From NCBI GenBank assembly GCA_900544975.1, contig UQXI01000030.1, positions 1 to 32,529 on the forward strand: a stretch of 32,529 nt of DNA, written 5' to 3'. The notes beneath the pieces were generated by a model. The model ran no database searches. It was not told the DNA's origin and worked only from the letters and a program-made list of their open reading frames with translations. Position 1 is the stretch's first letter. Each line of letters opens with the position of its first letter. Both the position numbers and the translations under genes were made by a program. This document shows, in pieces, positions 1-8,315 of the stretch. Source of the DNA: an uncultured Eubacteriales bacterium (GTDB lineage: Bacteria > Bacillota > Clostridia > Oscillospirales > Oscillospiraceae).

Positions 1-306
1 CCAGGCCATCTCCAGATAGGGAGAACCGGGGCACAGATGGTCGTGGTTGCCCGGGGCCAGGAACACCGGGACTGCCATAGCCTCCAGAGCTCCGGCCAAA
101 GCCCGGGCCTCGGACCGGCAGCCCTGGGGCCGGTCCAAAAGGTCTCCCGACAGCAAGACCAGCTGGCAGCCCTGGGACCGGCAGAGCCCGGCCAACTGCT
201 CCAGCTGGCCCAGCTGCTCCTGCCGCCGGGCCTGGGCCTTCTCCGGGGGCAGGCTGTGGAAGCGGGCGCCCAGATGGAAATCGGCGCTGTGCAAAATGTT
301 AATCAT
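1..306 (-). CDS. SbcD/YhaO-like metallophosphoesterase (DNA repair exonuclease family), partial
   Basis: This is the first 102 codons of a gene that continues beyond the left edge. The N-terminus MINILHSADFHLG carries the metal-binding D-x-H motif, followed by a GDLLD motif and a GNHDH motif, the successive metal-ligand blocks of calcineurin-like phosphoesterases. This order and the opening ILH-x-ADFHLG are typical of the SbcD/Mre11-related family that includes YhaO. Members are usually manganese-dependent nucleases paired with an SbcC-like ATPase, which would have to lie outside the window. The ATG overlaps the end of ymdB by 8 bp, so the two genes are probably translationally coupled. The family is clear, but the exact subfamily cannot be settled from a fragment. 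Confidence 0.8.
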   Translation of the reverse strand, partial: MINILHSADFHLGARFHSLPPEKAQARRQEQLGQLEQLAGLCRSQGCQLVLLSGDLLDRPQGCRSEARALAGALEAMAVPVFLAPGNHDHLCPGSPYLEMAW

Positions 307-1072
307 ACACCGTCACCCGCTGTGTGTTGGTGCACCGGCCCCCCTCGTCCAGGGTGAAGACCACGCCCTCCAGCTTCCCGGGGCCGGGAGCAGGCTGGTA
401 GCGGCCGGCCAGGTCGCCCCGGAACCGGGCCACCGACAGGTCGGGCCGGATGCCCAGGATGGAGTGCTTGGGACCGGTCATGCCCAGATCTGTGACAAAG
501 CCTGTGGAGTTTGGAAGGATCTGGTTGTCCGCCGTGGGCACATGGGTGTGGGTTCCCCACACGGCGCTGACCCGGCCGTCCAGCATGTGGCCCATGGCCA
601 GCTTTTCCGAGGTGGCTTCGGCGTGGATCTCCACCAGGATGAATTTGGTGGTGATTGGCTTCAAAATTTTGTCCACCAGCAGGAAGGGGTTGTCTGGATT
701 GTAGTCCATGTTACACCGGCCAATGAGGTCAATGACCGCGATCTCCCCCATGGGGCTGTCAAACATGCCCCAGCCCCGGCCCGGCAGCTGGGGGGCCAGG
801 TTGGCTGGCCGCAGAATCCGGGGGCAGTCGTCCAGGTAGGGACAGATCTCCCGGCGGCCGAAGGTATGGTTGCCCATGGTGATGACGTCGGCCCCGGCGC
901 CCAGGATGGCTTCCGCCTGGTCCCGGGTGATGCCCAAAATGGCGGCGTTTTCCCCGTTGACCACGGTAAAATCCGCTTTCACCTGCCGGCGAAGCCGGGG
1001 CAGGTGCTTTTCAATCATCGAAACGCCGCAATCAGCGACCACATCGCCTACGGCCAATACGTTCCACTCCAT
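299..1072 (-). CDS. ymdB: YmdB-family (TIGR00282) metallophosphoesterase
   Basis: This 257-residue cytosolic phosphoesterase has the usual length for the family. Metal-binding motifs are visible in order: GD at 9-10, NGEN at 39-42, GNH at 67-69, HAEATSEK from H150, and GTHTH with H175 and H177. The family enzyme of Bacillus subtilis hydrolyses 2',3'-cyclic AMP and affects biofilm and motility decisions; that role here is inference. The start chosen is the ATG at 1072, because AAAGGAG lies 7-8 bases upstream and the conserved domain begins at residue 3. A longer open frame to 1195 would run through the promoter. In many Firmicutes ymdB follows rny; here the upstream neighbour is an unrelated, divergently transcribed gene. 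Confidence 0.9.
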   Translation of the reverse strand: MEWNVLAVGDVVADCGVSMIEKHLPRLRRQVKADFTVVNGENAAILGITRDQAEAILGAGADVITMGNHTFGRREICPYLDDCPRILRPANLAPQLPGRGWGMFDSPMGEIAVIDLIGRCNMDYNPDNPFLLVDKILKPITTKFILVEIHAEATSEKLAMGHMLDGRVSAVWGTHTHVPTADNQILPNSTGFVTDLGMTGPKHSILGIRPDLSVARFRGDLAGRYQPAPGPGKLEGVVFTLDEGGRCTNTQRVTVYD

Positions 1073-1114
1073 TGTGTGTGCTCCTTTCAGGAAACGGGGT
1101 AGGGAATTGGGAGT

Positions 1115-1143
1115 ATTATACCCCAGTTTTCCCCATTTTGCAA
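1115..1143 (-). promoter_or_regulatory. Sigma-A promoter of ymdB
   Basis: On the minus strand TTGCAA (1143-1138) and TATAAT (1120-1115) are separated by 17 bp. Transcription would begin about 35 bases before the ymdB ATG at 1072. Confidence 0.8.
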
Positions 1144-1188
1144 CGCCGCCAGAGTTCCCTTCGTTCCATCTGACAAACCAATTTCTTC

Positions 1189-1217
1189 TTGACATTTTTG
1201 GTAAAATTTTGTAAAAT
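1189..1217 (+). promoter_or_regulatory. Strong sigma-A promoter of the orphan gene at 1284
   Basis: TTGACA (1189-1194) and TAAAAT (1212-1217) are separated by exactly 17 bp in an AT-rich stretch. It faces away from the ymdB promoter, so the two divergent promoters share one intergenic region. Confidence 0.8.
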
Positions 1218-1283
1218 CTTAATATAGTTTTGAGCGCAAAATGCGTATCCTGAATTGAAATGCTATGGCAGGAGGACGATACA

Positions 1284-1868
1284 GTGAGAAAGCGTACCTT
1301 TGCTAAATGGGCGGCGTTGGGAGCTTGCGTGGTATTTGTTTTATGCTTCGCTGGAGCCGTTACAATAAATTATCCATTCTATCCTGCATTCAAAAAAGAG
1401 GTGAACTCGTTTGACAATTTACAGAAAATTCTGAGGAACACGCCGGGCGTGTTTTTACCGGATGTTTCCTCAGAAGAGTTCGACGGTTGGAAATATGCAT
1501 TAAAATTGGATGATAGAAATATTCTCTCCAAACCAACTGGCTACGAGAGCCATGGCAGTTTGATCTATAGCAGCGTGGAAGTAAGATACGGTGTAGATTG
1601 CGACAAGTCATTAGTTTTGCATAGCGAACGGAATATGGTATACAGAGACATTGAAATGTATTACTATTTAATAGAGTCGACAGAATATGAATACAAAATA
1701 GATTTAAATATTGAGTTTTATATTGGAGATTATAATTATCATATTTATGCATATTACAATAATAAACTGTTGTCAGAAAGCGGTATTGACTCTTTGAATA
1801 GGGAGGTAAAGCTTCAAATGTTGCAATTTGCACGCGATATCATTGACGGGTACTTGTTGCAGAACTAG
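1284..1868 (+). CDS. Hypothetical membrane-anchored protein, AT-rich orphan
   Basis: I do not recognise this 194-residue protein. A GTG at 1284 is chosen because AGGAGG sits 8 bases upstream; an in-frame ATG at 1260 has no ribosome site. The N-terminus is basic (RKRTFAKW) and followed by one hydrophobic helix at about residues 8-30, so it is a signal anchor or an uncleaved signal peptide with the rest outside the cell. The remainder is a soluble domain rich in Tyr, Asp, Glu and Asn, with a tyrosine-rich stretch around YNYHIYAYYNN, and contains no enzyme motif that I can see. The codons are strikingly AT-rich compared with every neighbour, which suggests recent acquisition. It has a private strong promoter and no operon partner. 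Confidence 0.75.
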   Translation: MRKRTFAKWAALGACVVFVLCFAGAVTINYPFYPAFKKEVNSFDNLQKILRNTPGVFLPDVSSEEFDGWKYALKLDDRNILSKPTGYESHGSLIYSSVEVRYGVDCDKSLVLHSERNMVYRDIEMYYYLIESTEYEYKIDLNIEFYIGDYNYHIYAYYNNKLLSESGIDSLNREVKLQMLQFARDIIDGYLLQN

Positions 1869-1877
1869 GAGGTTGTT

Positions 1878-1940
1878 GTGAAAAACACCATGACGAGCGC
1901 ATGCCGATTTCAGGAAGGGGGAGGGGCCGGATTTGAATAA
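1878..1940 (+). CDS. Possible 20-residue small ORF
   Basis: A GTG at 1878 is preceded by AGGAGG with 5-6 bases of spacing and opens a 20-codon frame ending in TAA at 1938-1940. The ribosome site overlaps the end of the orphan gene, so it could be translated from the same transcript. The peptide (starting with KNTMTSACRF) resembles nothing I know and has no membrane segment. A chance start after a good Shine-Dalgarno, or the remnant of a longer gene, is as likely as a real small protein. Confidence 0.2.
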   Translation: MKNTMTSACRFQEGGGAGFE

Positions 1941-2027
1941 ACTTTGAATTTTTTGGAAAGAATGGGGAAATTTCTTGGTAGGAGCGGGCTGCCAGGGAAT
2001 TTCCCTCTTTCGTTTTGGGACGGGGTA

Positions 2028-2036
2028 TGGTATAAT
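2028..2036 (+). promoter_or_regulatory. Extended -10 promoter of the PBP operon
   Basis: TGGTATAAT forms an extended -10 element (TGnTATAAT) about 100 bases upstream of the penicillin-binding protein gene. No good -35 box is seen at 16-18 bp (best is a T-rich hexamer near 2008-2013), as is common for extended -10 promoters. It probably starts the long operon that runs to 10249. Confidence 0.65.
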
Positions 2037-2133
2037 GTTACGACTGAATTTGTGTTTTCCTGAAATGGAAATTGAATGGCTGGCGCATCGCCTCATGAGA
2101 GGCTCTGGCCGGATGGAATAAGGAGGCTGTTTC

Positions 2134-4698
2134 ATGGAAAAGAAGAAATTCTTTTGGCAACGGAAAAAAGACTATTACGAATTCCCCCTGGGTCTGCGAA
2201 TTCTGGGCGGCATCTGGAGCGTGGTTTGGACGACGGTCAAGGTGGCCCTGGGCGCCGGCCTGGTTGCTCTGACGGTGGTGCTCCTCACCGGGGGCATTTT
2301 TGCCTGCCTGTTGGGCAATTACCTCCAGGAGGATGTGATCCCCAATGCCGACTTCAATGTGGAGGATTTTGCGCTGGATCGAAGCTCCTTCATTTATTTT
2401 CTGGATTCCCAGAACAACATTCAGAAAATGCAGCAGATCTATGCCGATATTGACCGGGTCTGGGTGTCCTATGAGGACATTCCAAAGGATCTGATTCACG
2501 CCGCGGTGGCCATTGAGGACAAGCGGTTCTTTCAGCACCAGGGCGTGGACTGGCTCACCACCACGAAAGCCTGCATCAACATGTTCCTGGGCGGCGGCTC
2601 CACCTTCGGCGGCTCCACCATCACCCAGCAGCTCATCAAGAATCTGACTACGGAAGATGACGTCACCGTCCGGCGGAAGGTGCTGGAGATTTTCCGGGCT
2701 CTCCAGTTCGAGGATCGCTACACCAAGGAAGAGGTCCTGGAGTGGTACCTCAACACCATCTACCTGGGCGAGGGCTGCGCCGGTGTCCAGAGCGCTGCCC
2801 GGACCTACTTCGGCAAGGATGTGTCCAACCTCACCACGGCTGAGTGCGCCAGCCTCATCAGCGTCACCAACAACCCCTCCCTGTATGACCCCTACATCAG
2901 CATGGAGCGGAACCGGAAGCGCCAGCTCATTGTGCTGTCTGAGATGCAGAAGCAGGGCTATCTGTCCGAGGAGGAGTACCAGGCGGCGGTGGACCAGGAT
3001 ATGATCTTCACCAGCGTCTCCCTCAGCGATGAGCTCTTTACCTGCACCAACTGCGGCTTCCAGGGCAACCGCAGCTCCTTTGAGTACGTCCAGGAGGACG
3101 AGCGATACCAGTGCCCGATGTGTGGAACGGTGGTGGACATCCCCGAGGATAATAGCAGCAATGTGTACTCCTACTTCACCGATACCATCATCCGCGACGT
3201 GTGCACGGACCTGGAGAAGAAGACCGGCTATACAGAGAAGGTCTGCATGAACATGATCAAAACCGGCGGCTACCACATCTACGCCACCATTGATATGGAT
3301 GTGCAGAAGCTGGTGGATGATGTCTACCAGGACCTGGACCGGATCCCCACCACAGATAGCCAGCAGCAGCTCCAGTCCGCCATTGTGGTCATTGACAACG
3401 CCACCGGGGACATTGTGGCCATGGCCGGCGGCGTGGGGAAGAAAGAGATCTCCCTGAGCTGGAACCGGGCCACCCAGTCCACCCTCCAGCCGGGCTCTGC
3501 CATCAAGCCCATCTCGGTCTATGGCCCTGCCATGGAGGCCAATGCGGTGGATCCCTCCACAGTCCTGTTTGACGGTCCTCTGTACGACAGTTATCCCCAG
3601 AACTACGACCGGCGCTACACGGGCAGCGTCTCCGTTCTTACTGGCGTCAGTGCGTCTATGAATACCATTGCCTGCCGGGTGGTGGAGAAGATTGGCACGG
3701 ACTATAGCTTTGATTTCGCCAAAAACAAATTTGGCCTGTCCGACCTCATCTCCAGCCAGACCATCAACGGCTCGGAGAAGACGGACATTGCTCTGGCCCC
3801 CATGGCCATGGGCGCGCTCACCTATGGCGTGACCGTCCGGGATCTCACCACAGCCTACGCCACCTACACCAACCATGGCGTCTGGCGGGAGAGCCGGACC
3901 TATTCCGTGGTCTACGACTCCGACGGCAACGTGGTCCTGGACAACACCCAGAGCACCCGGCAGATCATCAGCGAGAAAACCGTGGACTATATGAACTATA
4001 TGCTCTGGTACGCAGTGAACTATGGCACGGCCTCTCCGGCCCGCCTGTCCAACATGTCTGTGGCGGGAAAAACCGGCACCACCTCCGACGACAATGACCG
4101 TTGGTTTGCCGGTTATACCCCCTACTACACCGCCGTGGTCTGGTGCGGCTACGACCAGCCGGAGTCCATCTACCTTACAGGGAACTACGAGAACCCCTCT
4201 GCCCGGTTGTGGCATGCGGTGATGGAGCCCCTCCATGAGGGCCTGGAAGACAAGGACCTCTTCAACTGGAGCAATCTCACCAGCGTCACCATCTGCCGGG
4301 AGTCCGGTAAGCTGGCCACGGAGGCCTGCAAAGCCGACCCACGGGGCGACTGCGTCCAGACCGTGTATGTCTATCCGGAGGACCGACCCACCCAGACCTG
4401 TGACCTCCACGTGATGACCCGGTACTGCGAGGGCGGCCAGGCGGCGGCCAACGAATTCTGCGCCCAGGCCAAGGGCAACACCGTCACAGAGAAGGGGCTT
4501 GTGAAGATGTCCGACAGCCTGAAGGAGCTGTATGAGATGGCAGGATTGGACTATTCCAAGTTTATGTACACCGAGGGGACCGACAAAGTGGGCTGCACCG
4601 TGCACACCAAACAGTCGGTGGCGGTTCCCACAGAGCCGCCCAAACCCACCAATCCCACCGAAGCCACGAAACCGCCGGAGACCGGCGGCGGAGAATAA
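2134..4698 (+). CDS. Class A (bifunctional) penicillin-binding protein with zinc-ribbon insertion
   Basis: This is an 854-residue peptidoglycan synthase that polymerises lipid II and cross-links the chains. AAGGAGG precedes the ATG. A transmembrane anchor lies at about 35-63. The GT51 glycosyltransferase follows, with catalytic E128 in the AIEDKRFF motif, then GGSTITQQLIKNLT and RRKVLEIFRALQFE. The transpeptidase shows S455-x-x-K458, S508-M-N510 and K646-T-G. Between the two domains sits an unusual insertion with two CxxC pairs (C304/C307 and C327/C330), a zinc-ribbon pattern. The C-terminus has a Cys-containing segment and a Pro/Thr-rich tail (about 830-854) that could reach into the wall. 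It is first in a long operon; the next gene's ribosome site overlaps its stop codon. Confidence 0.95.
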   Translation: MEKKKFFWQRKKDYYEFPLGLRILGGIWSVVWTTVKVALGAGLVALTVVLLTGGIFACLLGNYLQEDVIPNADFNVEDFALDRSSFIYFLDSQNNIQKMQQIYADIDRVWVSYEDIPKDLIHAAVAIEDKRFFQHQGVDWLTTTKACINMFLGGGSTFGGSTITQQLIKNLTTEDDVTVRRKVLEIFRALQFEDRYTKEEVLEWYLNTIYLGEGCAGVQSAARTYFGKDVSNLTTAECASLISVTNNPSLYDPYISMERNRKRQLIVLSEMQKQGYLSEEEYQAAVDQDMIFTSVSLSDELFTCTNCGFQGNRSSFEYVQEDERYQCPMCGTVVDIPEDNSSNVYSYFTDTIIRDVCTDLEKKTGYTEKVCMNMIKTGGYHIYATIDMDVQKLVDDVYQDLDRIPTTDSQQQLQSAIVVIDNATGDIVAMAGGVGKKEISLSWNRATQSTLQPGSAIKPISVYGPAMEANAVDPSTVLFDGPLYDSYPQNYDRRYTGSVSVLTGVSASMNTIACRVVEKIGTDYSFDFAKNKFGLSDLISSQTINGSEKTDIALAPMAMGALTYGVTVRDLTTAYATYTNHGVWRESRTYSVVYDSDGNVVLDNTQSTRQIISEKTVDYMNYMLWYAVNYGTASPARLSNMSVAGKTGTTSDDNDRWFAGYTPYYTAVVWCGYDQPESIYLTGNYENPSARLWHAVMEPLHEGLEDKDLFNWSNLTSVTICRESGKLATEACKADPRGDCVQTVYVYPEDRPTQTCDLHVMTRYCEGGQAAANEFCAQAKGNTVTEKGLVKMSDSLKELYEMAGLDYSKFMYTEGTDKVGCTVHTKQSVAVPTEPPKPTNPTEATKPPETGGGE

Positions 4699-4711
4699 GG
4701 AGGCGCTGCCC

Positions 4712-5584
4712 ATGGCGTGGATCTCCAGAGATTGGAAAGAATATGAAGTGCTGGATGCCACAGAGGGCTTCCGGTTGGAGTCTTGGGCCGGGAAGCTCCT
4801 GGTCCGGCCAGACCCCCAGGTGATCTGGGCCACGGAGCGGGCAGACCCCCGCTGGGACCGGTTTGACGCCAAATACCACAGATCTTCCACCGGCGGAGGC
4901 CGGTGGGAGCTGCGGAACCTGCCGGAGAGCTGGCTGCTGCACTACAAGGAATATTTAACCTTCCATGTGAAGCCTATGAATTTCAAGCATACCGGCGTCT
5001 TCCCGGAGCAGGCGGCCAACTGGGATTACATTCGGGAGAAGGTTGCACAGGCCGGCCGGCCTGTGCGGGTGCTGAACCTCTTTGCCTATTCCGGCGGGGC
5101 CACTTTGGCCGCTGCCGCCGGTGGGGCGGAGGTGTGGCATGTGGACGCGGCCAAGGGCATGGTGGCCATGGCCAAGGAGAACGCCGCCGCCTCCGGTCTG
5201 GCGGACCGTCCCATCCACTGGATTGTGGATGACTGCGGCAAGTTCATTCAGCGGGAGATTCGCCGGGGGCGGAAGTATGACGGCATCATTATGGATCCCC
5301 CGTCCTATGGCCGGGGCCCCTCTGGGGAGATTTGGAAGATGGAAAAGGATTTTTACCCCTTCCTTCTGACCGTACGGGAGATCCTGTCCGAGCAGCCCCT
5401 GTTTGTAATCATCAACTCCTATACCACCGGATTGGCCCCCTCCACAGTGGGGTACATGGCCGACGCAGTGTTCGGCGCCCGGTTCGGAGGCGGTACCCAG
5501 TGCGGGGAATTGGGTCTGCCGGTGGCCGCATCCGGCCTCGTTCTGCCCTGTGGCGCAGCAGGCCGCTGGGAGCCGGGCAGATAA
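4712..5584 (+). CDS. Class I SAM-dependent methyltransferase, COG1092 (RlmI/RlmK-like)
   Basis: This 290-residue protein contains a Rossmann methyltransferase domain with the SAM-binding motif VLNLFAYSGGATLAAAAGG and the catalytic-type motif MDPPSYGRG. The DPPSY motif and the preceding F-x-H-T-G-x-FPEQ block are typical of COG1092, which includes the 23S rRNA cytosine methyltransferases RlmI and RlmK. It lacks the N-terminal PUA domain of RlmI, so the RNA target cannot be assigned. The ATG at 4712 is chosen for AAGGAGG 8 bases upstream, overlapping the stop of the PBP gene. A longer frame starting at 4532 would lie inside the PBP gene. The C-terminus is Gly/Ala/Arg-rich and weakly conserved in appearance. 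Confidence 0.85.
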   Translation: MAWISRDWKEYEVLDATEGFRLESWAGKLLVRPDPQVIWATERADPRWDRFDAKYHRSSTGGGRWELRNLPESWLLHYKEYLTFHVKPMNFKHTGVFPEQAANWDYIREKVAQAGRPVRVLNLFAYSGGATLAAAAGGAEVWHVDAAKGMVAMAKENAAASGLADRPIHWIVDDCGKFIQREIRRGRKYDGIIMDPPSYGRGPSGEIWKMEKDFYPFLLTVREILSEQPLFVIINSYTTGLAPSTVGYMADAVFGARFGGGTQCGELGLPVAASGLVLPCGAAGRWEPGR

Positions 5585-5606
5585 AAAACTCAAAAAATCA
5601 AGCAGT

Positions 5607-5622
5607 CCGGCGGATCCGCCGG
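5607..5622 (+). other. Perfect 16-bp palindrome just before ecfA1
   Basis: CCGGCGGATCCGCCGG is a perfect palindrome ending a few bases before the GGAGG of ecfA1. As RNA it could only fold with a small terminal loop, but it could influence ecfA1 translation or be a dyad for a protein. It is preceded by an A-rich stretch and is not followed by a T run, so it is not a terminator for plus-strand transcription. Confidence 0.4.
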
Positions 5623-5633
5623 CAGGAGGGACT

Positions 5634-6482
5634 ATGGCAGACGCGATCCAGGCAGAGCACCTGGCTTATGCATACCCGGGGGCGGAAGGCGGCCCCGGGA
5701 TTTCTGTGTTTCGGGATTTGAATTTGAACATTGAAGCGGGGACGTTTGTGGCGATACTGGGCCGAAATGGGTGTGGAAAATCCACCCTGGCCAAGCACTG
5801 CAACGCCATCGCCCTGCCGGCCGGCGGCGCCGTTATGGTGTTTGGAATGGATACCCGGGATGAGAGCAATTTGATCCCCATTCGCCGCACCGTGGGGATG
5901 GTGTTCCAGAATCCGGACAATCAAATCGTGGCCAATGTGGTGGAGGAAGACGTGGCCTTCGCCCCGGAAAACCTGGGTGTCTCCTCCCAGGAGATCCGGC
6001 GGCGGGTGGACGAGGCCCTGCGCCAGGTGGGCATGTATGAGTACCGGGAGCATGCGCCCCATCTCCTCTCCGGTGGTCAGAAGCAGCGGGTGGCCATCGC
6101 CGGGGTCATTGCCATGCGGCCCAAATGCATCGTCCTGGACGAGCCCACGGCGATGTTGGATCCCCGGGGCCGGGAGGAGGTCATGGAGATTGTCTCCGGC
6201 CTGAACCGGCAGCTGGGCATTACCGTGATTCTCATCACCCATCACATGGATGAAGCCGCCCGGGCGCAACGGGTGGTGGTGTTGGACCGCGGCGAGATTG
6301 CCGCTGACGGCTCCCCCAAGGCGGTGTTCTGCCAGGTGGAGCTGCTGCACCGGTTGGGGCTGTCTGCCCCGGAGACGGTGGAGCTCTGCTGGCAGATGCA
6401 GCAGCAGGGGCAGGAATTGCCCCTGGATACCCTGACGATAGAAGAATGCGCGCAGGCACTTCGCCGCTGGGCGTCGGCCTGA
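5634..6482 (+). CDS. ecfA1: Energy-coupling factor transporter ATPase EcfA1
   Basis: This 282-residue ATPase is one of the two that drive the shared ECF module for uptake of vitamins and trace nutrients. Visible motifs are Walker A GRNGCGKST (43-51), the Q-loop FQNPDNQIV characteristic of EcfA proteins, the signature LSGGQKQRVAIAG, Walker B IVLDEPTAMLDP and the switch histidine in ITHHMDE. The ATG at 5634 is chosen because AGGAGGG precedes it; the open frame extends upstream into the methyltransferase gene without a ribosome site. EcfA2 and EcfT follow directly, and the cluster ecfA1-ecfA2-ecfT-truA is a long-conserved Firmicutes arrangement. No S component is nearby, as expected for a group II module shared by several S components encoded elsewhere. 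Confidence 0.95.
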   Translation: MADAIQAEHLAYAYPGAEGGPGISVFRDLNLNIEAGTFVAILGRNGCGKSTLAKHCNAIALPAGGAVMVFGMDTRDESNLIPIRRTVGMVFQNPDNQIVANVVEEDVAFAPENLGVSSQEIRRRVDEALRQVGMYEYREHAPHLLSGGQKQRVAIAGVIAMRPKCIVLDEPTAMLDPRGREEVMEIVSGLNRQLGITVILITHHMDEAARAQRVVVLDRGEIAADGSPKAVFCQVELLHRLGLSAPETVELCWQMQQQGQELPLDTLTIEECAQALRRWASA

Positions 6483-6501
6483 CCCGCTGGAGGAATGAAA
6501 A

Positions 6502-7368
6502 TTGGCACCAATTCTTGAGGTTCGGGACCTGTCCCACATTTACAGCGTTGGAACCCCATTTCAGCGCGCCGCCATTGAACATGTGAACTTCTCCGTGGAG
6601 CGGGGGGAGTTCATCGGCGTCATCGGTCACACCGGCTCCGGAAAATCCACCCTCATTCAGCATCTCAACGGCCTTTTGAAGCCTACGTCCGGTCAGATTT
6701 TGTTTGACGGGCGGGATATTTGGAGCGATAAGGCCTTCACCCGAAGCATCCGATTTCAGGTTGGGCTGGTGTTTCAGTATCCGGAGTACCAGCTCTTTGA
6801 AGAGACGGTGTACAAAGACATTGCCTTTGGCCCCAAAAACATGGGCCTGCCCCCAGAGGAGATCCGACGCCGGGTCCTGGAGGCGGCGGCGTTTGTGGGA
6901 GTACCGGAGGAGCATCTGGACAAGTCTCCCTTTGACCTCTCCGGCGGGCAGAAGCGCCGGGTGGCCATTGCCGGCGTCATTGCCATGGAGCCTGCGGTGC
7001 TCATTTTGGATGAGCCTACGGCGGGCCTGGATCCCCAGGGCCGGGACAGCATTCTGGAGAACATCCGCGCCTATCAAAAGGCGAAACATGCCACGGTGAT
7101 GATGGTGAGCCATGCCATGGAGGAGGTGGCCCGGATGACGGACCGGCTTCTCGTCATGGATCATGGCGGTCTGCGCATGGACAATTCCCCCCGGGAGGTC
7201 TTCCGACACGCCTGGGAGCTGCAACAGATCGGCCTGGCCATTCCCCAGGTGACCCGGGTCTTTTTGCGCCTCCGGGAGCTGGGCGTACCGGTGGACTCCA
7301 GCGTATACACGGTGGAGCAGGCCGTCCAGGAGCTGCTCCGCCTGAAGGGAGGGAAGGCCTCATGCTAA
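6502..7368 (+). CDS. ecfA2: Energy-coupling factor transporter ATPase EcfA2
   Basis: This 288-residue ATPase partners EcfA1. It shows Walker A GHTGSGKST (42-50), Q-loop FQYPEYQLFE, signature LSGGQKRRVAIAG, Walker B LILDEPTAGLDP and switch histidine in VSHAMEE. The start is an unusual TTG at 6502, supported by GGAGG with 8-base spacing and by alignment of the opening I-x-E-V-x-x-L-x-H-x-Y block expected of EcfA proteins. The nearby ATG at 6495 is out of frame and stops after seven codons. The gene lies 19 bases after ecfA1 and overlaps ecfT by 7 bp. Confidence 0.95.
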   Translation: MAPILEVRDLSHIYSVGTPFQRAAIEHVNFSVERGEFIGVIGHTGSGKSTLIQHLNGLLKPTSGQILFDGRDIWSDKAFTRSIRFQVGLVFQYPEYQLFEETVYKDIAFGPKNMGLPPEEIRRRVLEAAAFVGVPEEHLDKSPFDLSGGQKRRVAIAGVIAMEPAVLILDEPTAGLDPQGRDSILENIRAYQKAKHATVMMVSHAMEEVARMTDRLLVMDHGGLRMDNSPREVFRHAWELQQIGLAIPQVTRVFLRLRELGVPVDSSVYTVEQAVQELLRLKGGKASC

Positions 7369-8168
7369 AGGATATTACCCTGGGCCAGTTTTTCCCAGGC
7401 AAAACCGTGGTACATCGGCTGGACCCCCGGACGAAGCTCCTGATGACGGTATTGTATATTGTGGCCCTGTTTGTGGCTGGCAGCTGGGTGAGCTACGGCC
7501 TGGTGCTGGCGTTTCTGGTGATGTCTGTGGCCCTGTCCCGGATTCGGCCCAAGACCATTTTACGGGGCATGAAGCCTGTTGTGATCATTGTGGTTCTGAC
7601 GGCGGTGCTGAATCTGTTTTACACCGGCGGCGACCATGTGTTGGCCCGGTTTTGGGGCATCACCATCACCTGGGAGGGGGTCCGGACGGCAATTTTTATG
7701 GCCTCCCGGATCATCATGTTGATTACCGGCACCTTCCTGTTGACCTATACCACGTCGCCCATTGCCCTCACCGACGGCCTGGAGTCTCTGCTGGGGCCCC
7801 TGAAGAAGCTGCGCCTGCCGGTGCACGAGCTGTCTATGATGATGTGCATTGCCCTGCGGTTCATTCCCACCCTCATTGAGGAGACGGATAAGATCATGTC
7901 CGCCCAGAAGGCCCGGGGTGCGGACTTTGAGACCGGCAGTCTGATTCAGAGGGCCAAAGCCCTGGTCCCCATTCTGGTGCCCCTGTTCATCAGCGCCTTT
8001 CGCCGGGCGGATGAGCTGGCGACAGCCATGGAGTGCCGCTGCTATCAGGGCGGCCAGGGCCGGACCAAGCTGAAGGTTCTGCACTATGCCCGCCGGGATT
8101 ACCTGACGCTCCTTTTGGGCGCGGCCTTGGTGGCCGGGGTGATTGTGCTGAAACGCTTCGGCCTGTGA
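7362..8168 (+). CDS. ecfT: Energy-coupling factor transmembrane protein EcfT
   Basis: This 268-residue membrane scaffold couples ATP hydrolysis by EcfA1/EcfA2 to toppling of the S component. Hydrophobic segments lie near the N-terminus (about 25-65, 70-90, 105-125) and one near the C-terminus. The cytosolic coupling region carries SAQKARGADFETG, the Ala-Arg-Gly motif that docks into the ATPase grooves, and a second charged region with RRADELATAMECR. Its ATG overlaps the end of ecfA2 by 7 bp, which suggests coupled translation and a fixed subunit ratio. Confidence 0.95.
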   Translation: MLKDITLGQFFPGKTVVHRLDPRTKLLMTVLYIVALFVAGSWVSYGLVLAFLVMSVALSRIRPKTILRGMKPVVIIVVLTAVLNLFYTGGDHVLARFWGITITWEGVRTAIFMASRIIMLITGTFLLTYTTSPIALTDGLESLLGPLKKLRLPVHELSMMMCIALRFIPTLIEETDKIMSAQKARGADFETGSLIQRAKALVPILVPLFISAFRRADELATAMECRCYQGGQGRTKLKVLHYARRDYLTLLLGAALVAGVIVLKRFGL

Positions 8169-8262
8169 CAAAGACGCCCCAGAATCCCCGGTGACGGATG
8201 GGCGGGAAACGGTCATGACCATTTCGTTTGGAAGCTTGCAAAAGTGGAACGGCGGTGCAGGC

Positions 8263-8282
8263 GGAGCGGTCAAGACCGCTCC
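8263..8282 (+). other. Inverted repeat upstream of truA
   Basis: Nine-base arms GGAGCGGTC and GACCGCTCC are separated by only AA, so the usable hairpin has a 7-8 bp stem and a 4-6 base loop. It sits about 35 bases before the truA ATG, in the 147-bp gap after ecfT. There is no T run, so it is not an obvious terminator; it may stabilise RNA or set the ecfT/truA ratio. Confidence 0.4.
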
Positions 8283-8315
8283 CTACGCATATCCAATTGT
8301 GAGCGGAGAGATCTT

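Noticed and set aside
2038..4890. A 950-codon open frame on the minus strand across the PBP gene.
   Set aside because: It mirrors the PBP codons, has Gly/Val/His-rich composition without domains, and spans two real plus-strand genes.
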